64,000 nt of DNA from Clostridium sp. KNHs205 (GTDB taxonomy: Bacteria; Bacillota; Clostridia; Lachnospirales; Lachnospiraceae). The DNA lies in the NCBI RefSeq assembly GCF_000702945.1, contig NZ_JNLE01000005.1, positions 1,178,001 to 1,242,000 of the forward strand, written 5' to 3'. The notes below the pieces were generated by a model, which saw only the letters and a list, made by a program, of their open reading frames with translations, made no database searches and had not been told where the DNA came from. Position 1 is the first letter of the stretch. The number at the start of each line of letters is the position of its first letter. A program made the position numbers and the translations under genes. Positions 8,828 through 17,569 of this stretch are shown one piece after another.

Positions 8828-9766
8828 TTACCCTTTAATAGAGCCAACATACACTCCCTTTACAAAATACCTCTGCAAAAAGGGATAGATTACAAGTATA
8901 GGCGCAGTTGCAACCACAATAACACAATACTTTACCAATTCCCGGTAAGCAGTAGCTCCCTGTACACTGTTAATAGAAATTCCGCCTGCACTGCCTACGG
9001 TTGCCGTAGTAGAGTCATTGGTCACCAGTATTTCCTTTAAGAGCAGCTGTAAAGGAAAGAGTCCTCTGTCTTTTAGTAAGACCATGGCATTAAACCAGGA
9101 ATTCCAGTTACCCACCAGATAATAAAGCAGGATTACTGCAAGCACTGGTTTTGATAAGGGCAGGATAACCCTCATAAGAATCTTAGCCTGAGAGGCTCCG
9201 TCTACTACCGCCGCTTCCTCTAATTCCATGGGAACTGCCTGGAAACCGGTACGAAGAATTATCATATTCCAGGTATTTAAGGCAGTGGGAACCAACATTG
9301 CCAGAATATTATTATATAATCCTACCTGTTTCATAAGAAGAAACCAGGGAATCAGTCCTCCTCCGAAAAACATGGTGATTGTGATGATTATCATAACCGG
9401 TGTCTTCCACAACAGTTCTTTTCTGGATAGACTATAAGCACCCATTATAGTTATGGCCATGTTAATTGCAGTTCCAAGTATTACATAAATTCCTGTATTT
9501 TTGAAGCCAGTAAAAATACTGTTATCCTTAAATACCAGCTTATATCCGTTAAGGGTAAAGCCAAGGGGCTTTAGCAATAGTCCTCTGTGCAGCATCAGCT
9601 CATTGGGATTGCTGACAGAAGCAAAGACTATATGCAAAATCGGATACAGACATACTAAGGTAAATATGGTCAGTAATCCATAGTTAAAAAGATTAAAGGT
9701 AACATTGCTCCATTTCCATCTGCCGATTGTGCGTTTTTCTCTATATCCTGAATCTGTATCCTTCAT
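8828..9766 (-). CDS. Carbohydrate ABC transporter permease, LplC type
   Basis: A 312-residue inner-membrane permease of the binding-protein-dependent sugar uptake class, with about six hydrophobic segments. The EAA loop that contacts the ATPase is LEEAAVVDGASQAKI followed by LPLSKP (about residues 180-205). The C-terminal end (PFLQRYFVKGVYVGSIKG) is typical of the YtcP/LplC family. It is the last gene of the minus-strand transporter operon and pairs with the permease at 9843. ATG at 9766 follows GAGGG. No ATPase gene is in the locus, as usual for Lpl-type systems that share an MsmX-like ATPase encoded elsewhere. Confidence 0.92.
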   Translation of the reverse strand: MKDTDSGYREKRTIGRWKWSNVTFNLFNYGLLTIFTLVCLYPILHIVFASVSNPNELMLHRGLLLKPLGFTLNGYKLVFKDNSIFTGFKNTGIYVILGTAINMAITIMGAYSLSRKELLWKTPVMIIITITMFFGGGLIPWFLLMKQVGLYNNILAMLVPTALNTWNMIILRTGFQAVPMELEEAAVVDGASQAKILMRVILPLSKPVLAVILLYYLVGNWNSWFNAMVLLKDRGLFPLQLLLKEILVTNDSTTATVGSAGGISINSVQGATAYRELVKYCVIVVATAPILVIYPFLQRYFVKGVYVGSIKG

Positions 9767-9776
9767 ATTCCCTCAC

Positions 9777-9840
9777 ATTCCGCCGCTTTCAGCAGCATAA
9801 TATCTCATGAAAGAAGCCGTCTTTTGGGGCTTTTCTATCC
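9777..9840 (-). repeat. Intergenic leader repeat (type II) before a permease gene
   Basis: Read on the minus strand, this stretch carries a TTTCAT-AGAT-TTATGC block, then a small GC hairpin (GCTGCT/AGCGGC), then the GAATG that leads straight into the ribosome binding site of the permease. The same arrangement occurs before the hydroxy-oxopropionate reductase gene at 56783-56830, with most bases conserved over about 40 positions. Confidence 0.55.
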
Positions 9841-9842
9841 CC

Positions 9843-10799
9843 TTACCATATACTGACTTCCGAATATTTTTTTGCTATCTTATTGGTACACCATAGGAGT
9901 AGGAAGTTGATGACAGAACTAATAAGCCCAACTGCTGTGGCAAAACTGTAGCTGGCTTCCTGCAAACCTCTTCTGTACACATAAGATGCAATAACATCCG
10001 CCGTATCATAAGTCAGTGAGTTATACAGCAAGATTATCTTTTCATGGCTGGAGCCCATTAACCCTCCGACTGCAAAGATAAAGAGTATGATAATGGTAGG
10101 CCGTATCTGGGGAAGTGTAATATGCCACATCTTTCTCAGCCTTCCGGCTCCGTCTATATCTGCGGCTTCATATAAACCAGGATCTATAGAGCTCATGGCA
10201 GACAGATAGATAATACTGTCCCAACCCATGTTCTGCCAGATTCCGGAGAAGGTATAGATAGGTCTGAACATCTTCGAGTATCCAAGGAGCGAAGAATGCT
10301 CCGTACCTGTGAGGAAATTTACCAGCTGGGTTAAAATTCCGCCTGACTGGGTAAATATATGAATCATACCTGCAATAACCACCAGTGAAATAAAATGCGG
10401 CATATAGGTTATTGTCTGTACTGTTTTCTTAAAAAATTTTCCACGTATTTCATTTAATAACAAAGCCAGTAATATCGGGAAGGTAAAACCCAATGCTAAT
10501 CCCCAGATATTAAGCATAAGCGTATTCTTTACTGTACGCAGGAAATAAGGTCCGGTAAAGAATTCTTCAAAATATTTCAGTCCTACCCACTTACTGGCGT
10601 CAAACCCCAGAAGGGGTTTATAATTCTTAAATGCTATGCTGATGCCCCACATAGGTCCATAGCAAAAGATTATGTACCAGGCCAAAACAGGTATAATAAG
10701 CAGATAAGCAAAGTAATTCTTTCTAAAATCCTTGCGAATCCTCTCTATGGTCAAACTGTTTCTCCTCGTTGTATTTCCCTTTCTTTCCTTTTTACCCAT
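9843..10799 (-). CDS. Carbohydrate ABC transporter permease, LplB type
   Basis: A 318-residue membrane permease and partner of the 8828-9766 product. The N-terminus is basic (KKERKG and RRNSL) and is followed by the first TM helix at about 30-50. About six TM helices are visible. The EAA loop reads YEAADIDGAGRLRKMW (about residues 203-218), followed by the HITLPQIRPT segment. ATG at 10799 follows AGGGGG. Together with the binding lipoprotein upstream it should import oligosaccharides, and the divergent glycosidase genes suggest arabinose-, xylose- or galactose-containing substrates. Confidence 0.92.
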   Translation of the reverse strand: MGKKERKGNTTRRNSLTIERIRKDFRKNYFAYLLIIPVLAWYIIFCYGPMWGISIAFKNYKPLLGFDASKWVGLKYFEEFFTGPYFLRTVKNTLMLNIWGLALGFTFPILLALLLNEIRGKFFKKTVQTITYMPHFISLVVIAGMIHIFTQSGGILTQLVNFLTGTEHSSLLGYSKMFRPIYTFSGIWQNMGWDSIIYLSAMSSIDPGLYEAADIDGAGRLRKMWHITLPQIRPTIIILFIFAVGGLMGSSHEKIILLYNSLTYDTADVIASYVYRRGLQEASYSFATAVGLISSVINFLLLWCTNKIAKKYSEVSIW

Positions 10800-10845
10800 A
10801 AAAGGTTCCCCCTGCTTTCACCTGAATTCAGTTACAACAGTTTCC

Positions 10846-10880
10846 GGTGCTGCAGATACTTCTCCATACCTGCAGTCACC
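10846..10880 (-). other. Hairpin between binding-protein and permease genes
   Basis: GGTGCTGCAG (10846-10855) and CTGCAGTCACC (10870-10880) pair over 10 bp with one bulge. There is no U-run, so it is more likely an RNA-stabilising or processing stem-loop. Such stems often follow solute-binding-protein genes and keep that part of the operon mRNA more abundant than the permease part. Confidence 0.45.
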
Positions 10881-11036
10881 GCAACTGATAAAGGCAGTCA
10901 ATCAAAATTTAATCCGAATTGCAACACAGGTCTATTTCTAAATCTATCTATGAAATGTATATATAAGAAATATCCCTTCTGTAACGAAAGCTAAGTTTAA
11001 CAGACTCTCTGCCATTTTCTTTAAACTGGTGTAATA

Positions 11037-12794
11037 TTACCTTGCGTTATAACGGTCCAGAGCTGTCTGCCATAACTGAACAAATTCATCCAGGCCCTGT
11101 GCTTTTGCTTTCTTTAAGAATTCATCATAAGCACTTACAGGAAGCTGACCCATAACAATTTTAGCAAAGTATTCATTTCTTAAGGTTGAAAGGACAGTTC
11201 CAAGTTCACCTTCTCTGGCGCTTTCATCTGAAGTAAAGCTTACAGGAGGCATGGTTACAGAATCATCCGTATTGCTGGTCCAGTATTCGCGGATCGTACC
11301 GGAATAACTGCCTTTTGCGGTAATCAGCGGATTAGAATTATGCTCATCCCGGATATTGGCAAAGGAATGTACACGGTATTTCCAGATTAAATTGGATAAA
11401 GGCTGTCCGTCAGGATCATTATACATAAATCCGTCTTCCGGGAAATAAGGCATCCCTTTCTCATCCACTAAATGAACGTCACCGTAGGAGCCATAATTAT
11501 AAACCTCCCACCCCTTCTTGGTAAAGGCAAAATCAAGGAAAGCTGCTGCTGCCTCGATATTATCGCACTGGGTGGTAATTGCTGCAGTGGTACCCGTAGA
11601 TTTAAAATTCTTATAGGTCTGCTGAGGTTTGTCTCCTTTATTTAATACCGGATTTAAAGCTCCAACGAAATCTATATTATTATCCTGTTTCCAGTAACCC
11701 CACATGGTATCAGGAGAATCCATCATAGCTGCACAATCGGATGAAGCCGCTTCTGCCATTCTTTGATTAAAGTCAGCGGTAGCCCAGTCTTTGTTAAAGA
11801 GGCCTTCGGAGTTCCACTGCTGCATGGTAGTAAGATAATCTTTGGCTCCTTCTGCTGCGGGTCCCCAGGCGGCTTTGCCGTCTTTATCTATATACATCCA
11901 GTCCCATACGCCATAAGCACCGTTTAAGATACCTGTAAAGATCTGTCCGTAGGTGGAACCGTAATTTAATGGTTCCTTATAACCTGCTGCTTTGCAGGCT
12001 AAGAGAAAGTCATGCCACTCCTCAATGGATTCAGGAACTGCCATGCCGGTCTTATCCAGTGCTTCCTGTTTAATCAGCATACCAAACCAGCACCATTCAT
12101 TATAAGGAGCAAGACCGTATATTGCACCAAGTGTACCGTCATCCAGAACAGAGGTTACACGTCTGTCTTCATCAGAATTTCTCCAGGTGTTGTAATTGGG
12201 CATATTCTTTTCCACTACATCATTTAAAGGCAGATAGGCACCGTCAGCAACACCTGCTGCAATACCTCCTGTATATCTGCCGGCATCTATGATAATATCA
12301 GGCAACTCACCGGAGGCTATCATCAGATTGAAATTAGTGGTCTCTTCTCCCAAAGGAGGTACGATAAAATTCACTTTAATTCCGGTTAGCTTCTCTACCT
12401 GGTCAAATACCATCTGATTGTTTAAATCATCGCTTACGGAGGCGAGAATGGAATTGGAAGGCATCCAGATATCAAGAGTTGTATCCTTCACAGGATAGGC
12501 AGAGTAATCATTTGGTATCTTTGTATCAAAAACATCTCCCAGATAACTGTCTTCCAGGGTATCATTAACCATGGTCTTCTCTTCATCGGTAGGAGCTGTA
12601 TTGCCTGCTATGTTTGCTGCCAGAGAATTGACCTCAGCAGCTTTTGTAGGCTCTGCTGTAGTACTTTCGGTTTCTTTACTGGCATCAGTGTTAGTATTAA
12701 CTGTATTGTTCTTACCCCCGCATCCTGATAGTACTGTAAAAATTAAAGCAACTACTAAAAGGCAGCTTAATAGTTTCTTATGCCTAACCGTCAT
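11037..12794 (-). CDS. Sugar-binding lipoprotein of an Lpl-type ABC transporter
   Basis: A 585-residue extracellular solute-binding protein. The N-terminus is a lipoprotein signal: MTVRHKK, a hydrophobic core, then lipobox LSGC with the acylated Cys near residue 25. A Thr/Asn/Glu-rich linker follows, and then the periplasmic-binding-protein-like fold (segments such as LTGIKVNFIVPP and MIASGELPDIII). The large size is typical of the LplA/YtcQ family that captures oligosaccharides. ATG at 12794 follows GAGGAGG. It is the second gene of the operon after the regulator, and its product delivers substrate to the two permeases downstream. Confidence 0.92.
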   Translation of the reverse strand: MTVRHKKLLSCLLVVALIFTVLSGCGGKNNTVNTNTDASKETESTTAEPTKAAEVNSLAANIAGNTAPTDEEKTMVNDTLEDSYLGDVFDTKIPNDYSAYPVKDTTLDIWMPSNSILASVSDDLNNQMVFDQVEKLTGIKVNFIVPPLGEETTNFNLMIASGELPDIIIDAGRYTGGIAAGVADGAYLPLNDVVEKNMPNYNTWRNSDEDRRVTSVLDDGTLGAIYGLAPYNEWCWFGMLIKQEALDKTGMAVPESIEEWHDFLLACKAAGYKEPLNYGSTYGQIFTGILNGAYGVWDWMYIDKDGKAAWGPAAEGAKDYLTTMQQWNSEGLFNKDWATADFNQRMAEAASSDCAAMMDSPDTMWGYWKQDNNIDFVGALNPVLNKGDKPQQTYKNFKSTGTTAAITTQCDNIEAAAAFLDFAFTKKGWEVYNYGSYGDVHLVDEKGMPYFPEDGFMYNDPDGQPLSNLIWKYRVHSFANIRDEHNSNPLITAKGSYSGTIREYWTSNTDDSVTMPPVSFTSDESAREGELGTVLSTLRNEYFAKIVMGQLPVSAYDEFLKKAKAQGLDEFVQLWQTALDRYNAR

Positions 12795-12826
12795 AATATA
12801 ATTACCTCCTCAAATTGAATTAAATA

Positions 12827-13801
12827 TTAAAATTCTTCTTCAGGCTCAGGTTCCTCCTCACTGCAGTCCATCTGCACACTCATAACTATGCCCTGAGCAA
12901 AATCCCCAAATTTTTCTCCGAACAGATTCATTCCTCCAAGATTTTTGGCATCGGGTTTCACACCGATTTTAAAGCTTATGTAATAACCGTCGCAGATTCC
13001 AAGAGTATCGATATTATCATCGGATGTTTTGACAAGGTCCTCAAAGCAGCCCTGTCCATTGACGGTAACATTCTTAAGAACTCCGTACTGGGTCATGGTA
13101 TCACTCCACCAATCAGGATTTAAATGTCCTCTTCTGCCTCCAAAATCTCCTTTGGAATTAATTGTTGCTATCTCCCGCTCATTAACCCAAACTGTAATAT
13201 CAGAAGGCCAGTCATTCTGGAATCCCGGCGCCTCCGAGCAGACTTCAAAAGAAAAGGACAACTCCTTTACTTTATCCTTCTTTAACATATAATTCGGGAA
13301 GCGGTACTCTAAGAAACCGTTCATAAACCAAATAAGCTGTGCTTCCTGCCTGTTCTCGGCATAAAAACCGTAAGGTGAGTCTTCCACTCCCAGATAGGAA
13401 CGTTCACTGATAATACCGCAGTTTTCGTTCACCTGACAGTTATAGTAATTTCCGATACCCATAGGGAAGTGATATATCTTTGTATTGTCTCGATTCATCT
13501 TGTGGCGGAAAGCATTAAAATAGATATCTTCAAATGCAATTCCGCATACCTTCTGCGCCCCTCTTACTCCCGGTTGTTCCGTTGCTGTTATCATACCTGC
13601 TTCCTCCAGCACCTTAACATGCAAGGCCGCAGATGATAAGGGTATCTGGAAGGTATTCGCTATCTCACTGATATTAACAGACTTATCAATTAAGAGCCTT
13701 AAGATATCCAGTCTTATATCAGACGACAATGCCTTTCCCACCTGTACGATTTTTTCTTTGTTATCAAAGTCAAGTGCAATCCTTTTCTTCTTGATCTTCA
13801 A
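12827..13801 (-). CDS. ArsR-type winged-helix regulator with large C-terminal domain
   Basis: The first 80 residues form an ArsR-like winged helix (SSDIRLDILRLL, then ISEIANTFQIPLSSAALHVK). About 240 further residues follow that I do not recognise; they are Trp-, Tyr- and Gly-rich with beta character and may be a sugar-sensing domain. An open frame extends to ATG 13837, but AAAGGAGG lies inside that extension and points to TTG at 13801, giving 324 residues. No metal-binding Cys cluster typical of metal-sensing ArsR proteins is seen. It begins the transporter operon and probably regulates it and the divergent glycosidases. Confidence 0.75.
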   Translation of the reverse strand: MKIKKKRIALDFDNKEKIVQVGKALSSDIRLDILRLLIDKSVNISEIANTFQIPLSSAALHVKVLEEAGMITATEQPGVRGAQKVCGIAFEDIYFNAFRHKMNRDNTKIYHFPMGIGNYYNCQVNENCGIISERSYLGVEDSPYGFYAENRQEAQLIWFMNGFLEYRFPNYMLKKDKVKELSFSFEVCSEAPGFQNDWPSDITVWVNEREIATINSKGDFGGRRGHLNPDWWSDTMTQYGVLKNVTVNGQGCFEDLVKTSDDNIDTLGICDGYYISFKIGVKPDAKNLGGMNLFGEKFGDFAQGIVMSVQMDCSEEEPEPEEEF

Positions 13802-13836
13802 ATTAACTCCTCCTTTCTTGATTATTACATTATTCA

Positions 13837-13891
13837 TGTAATTTAACGTCTCTCATGAGTTAAATATAACAGGTAATTTCTTCCTAGTCAA
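13837..13891 (-). promoter_or_regulatory. Promoter and candidate operator of the regulator/transporter operon
   Basis: On the minus strand TTGACT (13891-13886) and TATATT (13868-13863) are 17 bp apart. Directly downstream, overlapping the -10 edge, is a motif at 13837-13865 with the palindrome CTCATGAG (13852-13859) and outer TTTAAC/GTTAAA arms. The same motif recurs in the divergent promoter at 14121-14150, so it is a good candidate for the operator of the ArsR-type protein. Confidence 0.6.
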
Positions 13892-14106
13892 TATGTAATC
13901 CTACATTTTTTATGTTGTATTTATGTTATTTATTTTTTCTCTAAATCACATTAAAATAGGTTTGATTTTAGATATTTTTATACAATAACAGCATTTTGCA
14001 CAATCAAGTGCTTAATAATTTAGATAATATTTGTATAGTAATAATATTGTTTTTATTGTAGGTTTATATATGACAAGTTCCACAGTGAATGCAGTAATTA
14101 ATTTTA

Positions 14107-14150
14107 CTACAATTTTTATGTTGTAATTTACGTCTTTCTCATGAGATAAT
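14107..14150 (+). promoter_or_regulatory. Promoter and candidate operator of the glycosidase operon
   Basis: TTGTAA (14121-14126) and GATAAT (14145-14150) are 18 bp apart. The spacer holds CTCATGAG (14138-14145) within a stretch that matches the motif at 13837-13865. A second shared motif, with TACAA or TACAT, a T-run and ATGTTGTA, occurs here (14108-14125) and at 13902-13919. Two motif types in the same arrangement on both sides suggest coordinated control of the two operons. Confidence 0.55.
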
Positions 14151-14205
14151 CCTACAATACTGTTGGAGCTTGTCGAAAAGCAGTCAGAGGAGGAATTATC
14201 CCAAT

Positions 14206-15678
14206 ATGAAGAGAGCCAGCCGAAAACTCTATTGTTTTTTGGCACTTGGAATCATAAGCATTTTACTTGGAGGATGTAATCCTATGGAAACTTATACTAC
14301 AATTAATCTGTTAGAAACCGACAATACTTTGTTCTTTCAGAATGACCTTGGCATCACCCAGATTGGAGATCCCTTTATCCTAAAGACTTCAGATAATTCA
14401 TATTATTTATATTGCACATCTGCACCTAACGGTTTTTATTGCTGGAAGTCAAAGGACCTGGTTAACTGGTCTGGCAAGAAAATGTGCTTTATAAAAGAGT
14501 CTGATTCCTGGTGCGCAGATAGCTTTTGGGCTCCGGAAGTGGTAGAATATAACAATCAGTATTACATGTACTACACTGCCAGAAATACGGAAGGCAGCCT
14601 TCGCATTGGTCTCTCGATTTCAGACAAACCGGAGGGACCTTTTAAGGATGTACATAACAAACCTCTCTTTAACTTTGGCTATGCAGCAATTGACGCCAAT
14701 GTATTAATTGATAAGGATGGCTCCAAATACCTTTACTTCTCAAGGGACTGTTCCGAAAACGAGACCGGAGGTATCAGAAAAAGTGAAATCTATGGTGTGT
14801 CACTTAGCGATGATATGCTGTCCATTGAGGGTGAACCTGTATTACTAATTACTCCCGAACAGAAATGGGAGAAGGTCTCTGTTAATTTCTTATGGAATGA
14901 AGGCCCTGAAATCCTGCTTCAGGATGGAATTTATTACCTTACCTATTCCGCCAATTACTTCGCAGATCAATCCTATTCTGTTGGTTATGCTACCAGTTCT
15001 TCACCCTTAGGTCCTTATAAAAAAGCTGAGAACAACCCCATACTTACCTCAGGGTTATCTAAGACCATCTCCGGTCCCGGACACCACAGCTTTACCAGAT
15101 CACCGGATGATACAGAACTCTGGATGGCATATCACTCCCATACGAATCCTGCCAAAGGAGGCGGCAACCGTAAACTGAACATTGATAAAGTTCTCTTTAC
15201 AGAAGACGGAACTCTCTTTGTAAACGGGCCAACAATCTGTACCCTTCCCATCCCTTCCGATGGCTCTTATACCAATGTAGCAAAGATTGCACAGATTGAT
15301 TCTGAGGCTGCCAATGCCTCGTTGTTAACAGACGGTATCATCACCGTGAACAGGAAGGATTCTGAATATGATACTGACCTTCCCGTTGCGCAGGAAAAAA
15401 CAGAGCTTACGCTTACATTCAAGAAGCCTGTAGATATTTCTGATATACTTATATTCCGTGGAGCAAATGACAGCAGGGATTTTAAAACCGTTGCGGCAGT
15501 CTTTGATGATGAATTTAAAACAGAGGAATATACAATGCCCGAAGATAGGGACCAGCGTGCTGCAAGTCTGCATTTTGTAACCAGAACAGTTAGCAGCGTT
15601 ACGCTGCTGCTGACACCAAGAGATAATAACACAGAAATTTCTTTATCAGAAATAATGCTTATAAGCAGAGAAAAATAA
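14206..15678 (+). CDS. Glycoside hydrolase family 43 lipoprotein
   Basis: A secreted, lipid-anchored GH43 enzyme, probably an arabinofuranosidase or xylosidase acting at the cell surface. ATG at 14206 is chosen because GAGGAGG lies inside the longer TTG-started frame (14170); this gives 490 residues. The signal ends in lipobox LLGGC. The five-bladed propeller carries the expected acidic triad: Asp in QIGDPF, Asp in AIDAN and Glu in NEGPEIL. After about residue 345 an accessory domain of some 140 residues follows, rich in Asp, Thr and Leu, possibly carbohydrate-binding. It is the first gene of the plus-strand operon with the GH2 and second GH43 genes. Confidence 0.88.
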   Translation: MKRASRKLYCFLALGIISILLGGCNPMETYTTINLLETDNTLFFQNDLGITQIGDPFILKTSDNSYYLYCTSAPNGFYCWKSKDLVNWSGKKMCFIKESDSWCADSFWAPEVVEYNNQYYMYYTARNTEGSLRIGLSISDKPEGPFKDVHNKPLFNFGYAAIDANVLIDKDGSKYLYFSRDCSENETGGIRKSEIYGVSLSDDMLSIEGEPVLLITPEQKWEKVSVNFLWNEGPEILLQDGIYYLTYSANYFADQSYSVGYATSSSPLGPYKKAENNPILTSGLSKTISGPGHHSFTRSPDDTELWMAYHSHTNPAKGGGNRKLNIDKVLFTEDGTLFVNGPTICTLPIPSDGSYTNVAKIAQIDSEAANASLLTDGIITVNRKDSEYDTDLPVAQEKTELTLTFKKPVDISDILIFRGANDSRDFKTVAAVFDDEFKTEEYTMPEDRDQRAASLHFVTRTVSSVTLLLTPRDNNTEISLSEIMLISREK

Positions 15679-15738
15679 AAACATACTAATTCATAAAATT
15701 CTGACAACCAGAACTACTATCTAGGAGGTTTTTAATTT

Positions 15739-17550
15739 ATGTTACGTACCGAATATCCACGTCCTCAATTCGTCCGCAAGGAATGGCAATGCCTGAACGG
15801 GAGCTGGGATTTTGACTTTGATGACCAGAACGAAGCAGAAGCTTTGCATTGGGAAAATAACTCACATCCTCTATCCAAAAAAATTCAGGTACCTTTCTGT
15901 TTCGAAAGCGAACTCAGCGGGATTAAGGACACTTCCATCCACAACAGATGCTTTTACAGACGAACTTTTACCATACCGGCGGAATGGAAGGATAAGAATA
16001 TCCTTCTGCATTTCGGTGCAGTGGACTACCGCTGTAAGGTATATATCGACGAAGCCTTATGCGGAGAGCATGAAGGTGGAAGTGCAGCCTTCACTTTCAA
16101 TATCACCCATCAGCTGGACAAAAGCCTGGTCGAACACAGTATTGCAGTACTTGCAGAAGACCCTGCTACCGATGAAACCATCCCCAGAGGAAAACAGTTC
16201 TGGGAACCCCAAAGTGCAGGCATCTGGTATACAAGAACCTCAGGCATCTGGCAATCCGTATGGCTTGAGCCGGTGAATTCCACCTTCATAACAAGAGTGA
16301 AAATGACACCTGATTTTGACCATGATATACTGGATCTGGAATGCACCTTCAGTGAGCTTCTCCCAGGTATGGAACTGGGCGTAGACATAAACTTCGGTGA
16401 AGATAAAATCTGCAAAGACACTTATACCGTTACAAGCAATACGGTATTTAAGCGGAGTATCCACTTATCCGGCGATAAGATCTTTCATACCAATAACCAC
16501 AGCGCAAGCCGCTCCTGGTCTCCGGAGAATCCTGCCCTTTACGATATAACCTTTACGCTAAAATCCGACAAGGGTATTCTGGATTATGCAGAAAGTTATT
16601 TCGGTATGCGCAAAATCCATGCAGAAAACAGCATGGTTTATTTAAACAATCGTCCTTACTATTTAAAACTCATTCTTGACCAGGGCTACTGGCCGGACGG
16701 AATTCTGACAGCTCCCAATGATGAAGCCTTTCAATATGATATAACGATCATGAAGGAAATGGGCTTTAACGGCTGCAGAAAGCACCAGAAAACTGAGGAT
16801 CCCAGATTCCTGTACTGGGCTGACAAAATAGGTTATCTGGTATGGGAGGAAATAGCTGCTGCCTGCCTTTTTACAGACGCTTCCGTTACCCGCTATATCA
16901 AGGAATGGCTTACTGTAATAGAGAGGGACTATAACCATCCCTCCGTTGTTGCCTGGGTTCCCTTTAACGAAAGCTGGGCAGTCCCGGATATCGGCCGTAA
17001 TTCTTTACAACAGAATTATACCGTTTCTTTGTATCACATGATAAAAGCTTTAGATCCTACCAGACTTGTTGTAAATAATGATGGCTGGGAGCAGACCAAA
17101 ACCGATATCTGTGCTATCCATAACTATTCTCACGGTACAAGCAAAGAACCCGATAAACAGGAATTCTTTAAGCGTTTCACCACAGACAGCGAAGTACTTC
17201 TCTCTCCTTCCTCTTCCGGAAGAAATATCTTCGCACCTCCCTATCAGTACGAGGGTCAGCCCATATTGATTACAGAATGCGGCGGTATCAACTTTAACAG
17301 CAGTGAAAAGGGCAGTTGGGGATATACCAGTGCTGACAGCGAAGAAGAATATCTGAATCAGTATCGATTCGTAATAGATAACCTTATGCAGTCCGATTAT
17401 ATCTACGGCTTCTGTTATACTCAGCTTTCTGACGTAGAACAGGAAACCAACGGGTTGTTAACCTATAAACGGATACCTAAATGTGCACCGGAAAAAATCC
17501 GCGAAATCAATAACCAATACCGCCACAATATCGTTATTAAGCAGATATAA
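15739..17550 (+). CDS. Glycoside hydrolase family 2 protein
   Basis: A 603-residue GH2 enzyme (the beta-galactosidase/beta-glucuronidase family; alpha-L-arabinopyranosidase or similar activity is also possible). The order is the jelly-roll sugar-binding domain (about 1-170), the Ig-like domain (170-290) and the TIM barrel. The acid/base is Glu in PFNESW and the nucleophile is Glu in ITECGGINF (about residue 514). There is no signal peptide, so it acts in the cytoplasm on imported oligosaccharides. The usual C-terminal extensions of LacZ are absent. ATG follows AGGAGG. It sits 60 bp after the lipoprotein GH43 and 19 bp before the next GH43. Confidence 0.9.
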   Translation: MLRTEYPRPQFVRKEWQCLNGSWDFDFDDQNEAEALHWENNSHPLSKKIQVPFCFESELSGIKDTSIHNRCFYRRTFTIPAEWKDKNILLHFGAVDYRCKVYIDEALCGEHEGGSAAFTFNITHQLDKSLVEHSIAVLAEDPATDETIPRGKQFWEPQSAGIWYTRTSGIWQSVWLEPVNSTFITRVKMTPDFDHDILDLECTFSELLPGMELGVDINFGEDKICKDTYTVTSNTVFKRSIHLSGDKIFHTNNHSASRSWSPENPALYDITFTLKSDKGILDYAESYFGMRKIHAENSMVYLNNRPYYLKLILDQGYWPDGILTAPNDEAFQYDITIMKEMGFNGCRKHQKTEDPRFLYWADKIGYLVWEEIAAACLFTDASVTRYIKEWLTVIERDYNHPSVVAWVPFNESWAVPDIGRNSLQQNYTVSLYHMIKALDPTRLVVNNDGWEQTKTDICAIHNYSHGTSKEPDKQEFFKRFTTDSEVLLSPSSSGRNIFAPPYQYEGQPILITECGGINFNSSEKGSWGYTSADSEEEYLNQYRFVIDNLMQSDYIYGFCYTQLSDVEQETNGLLTYKRIPKCAPEKIREINNQYRHNIVIKQI

Positions 17551-17569
17551 GTAAATAGGAGGATATTCT

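Noticed and set aside
15267..15707. 146-codon minus-strand frame over the GH43 lipoprotein gene
   Set aside because: It is antisense to a well-supported enzyme, is Ser/Val-rich and has no ribosome binding site.
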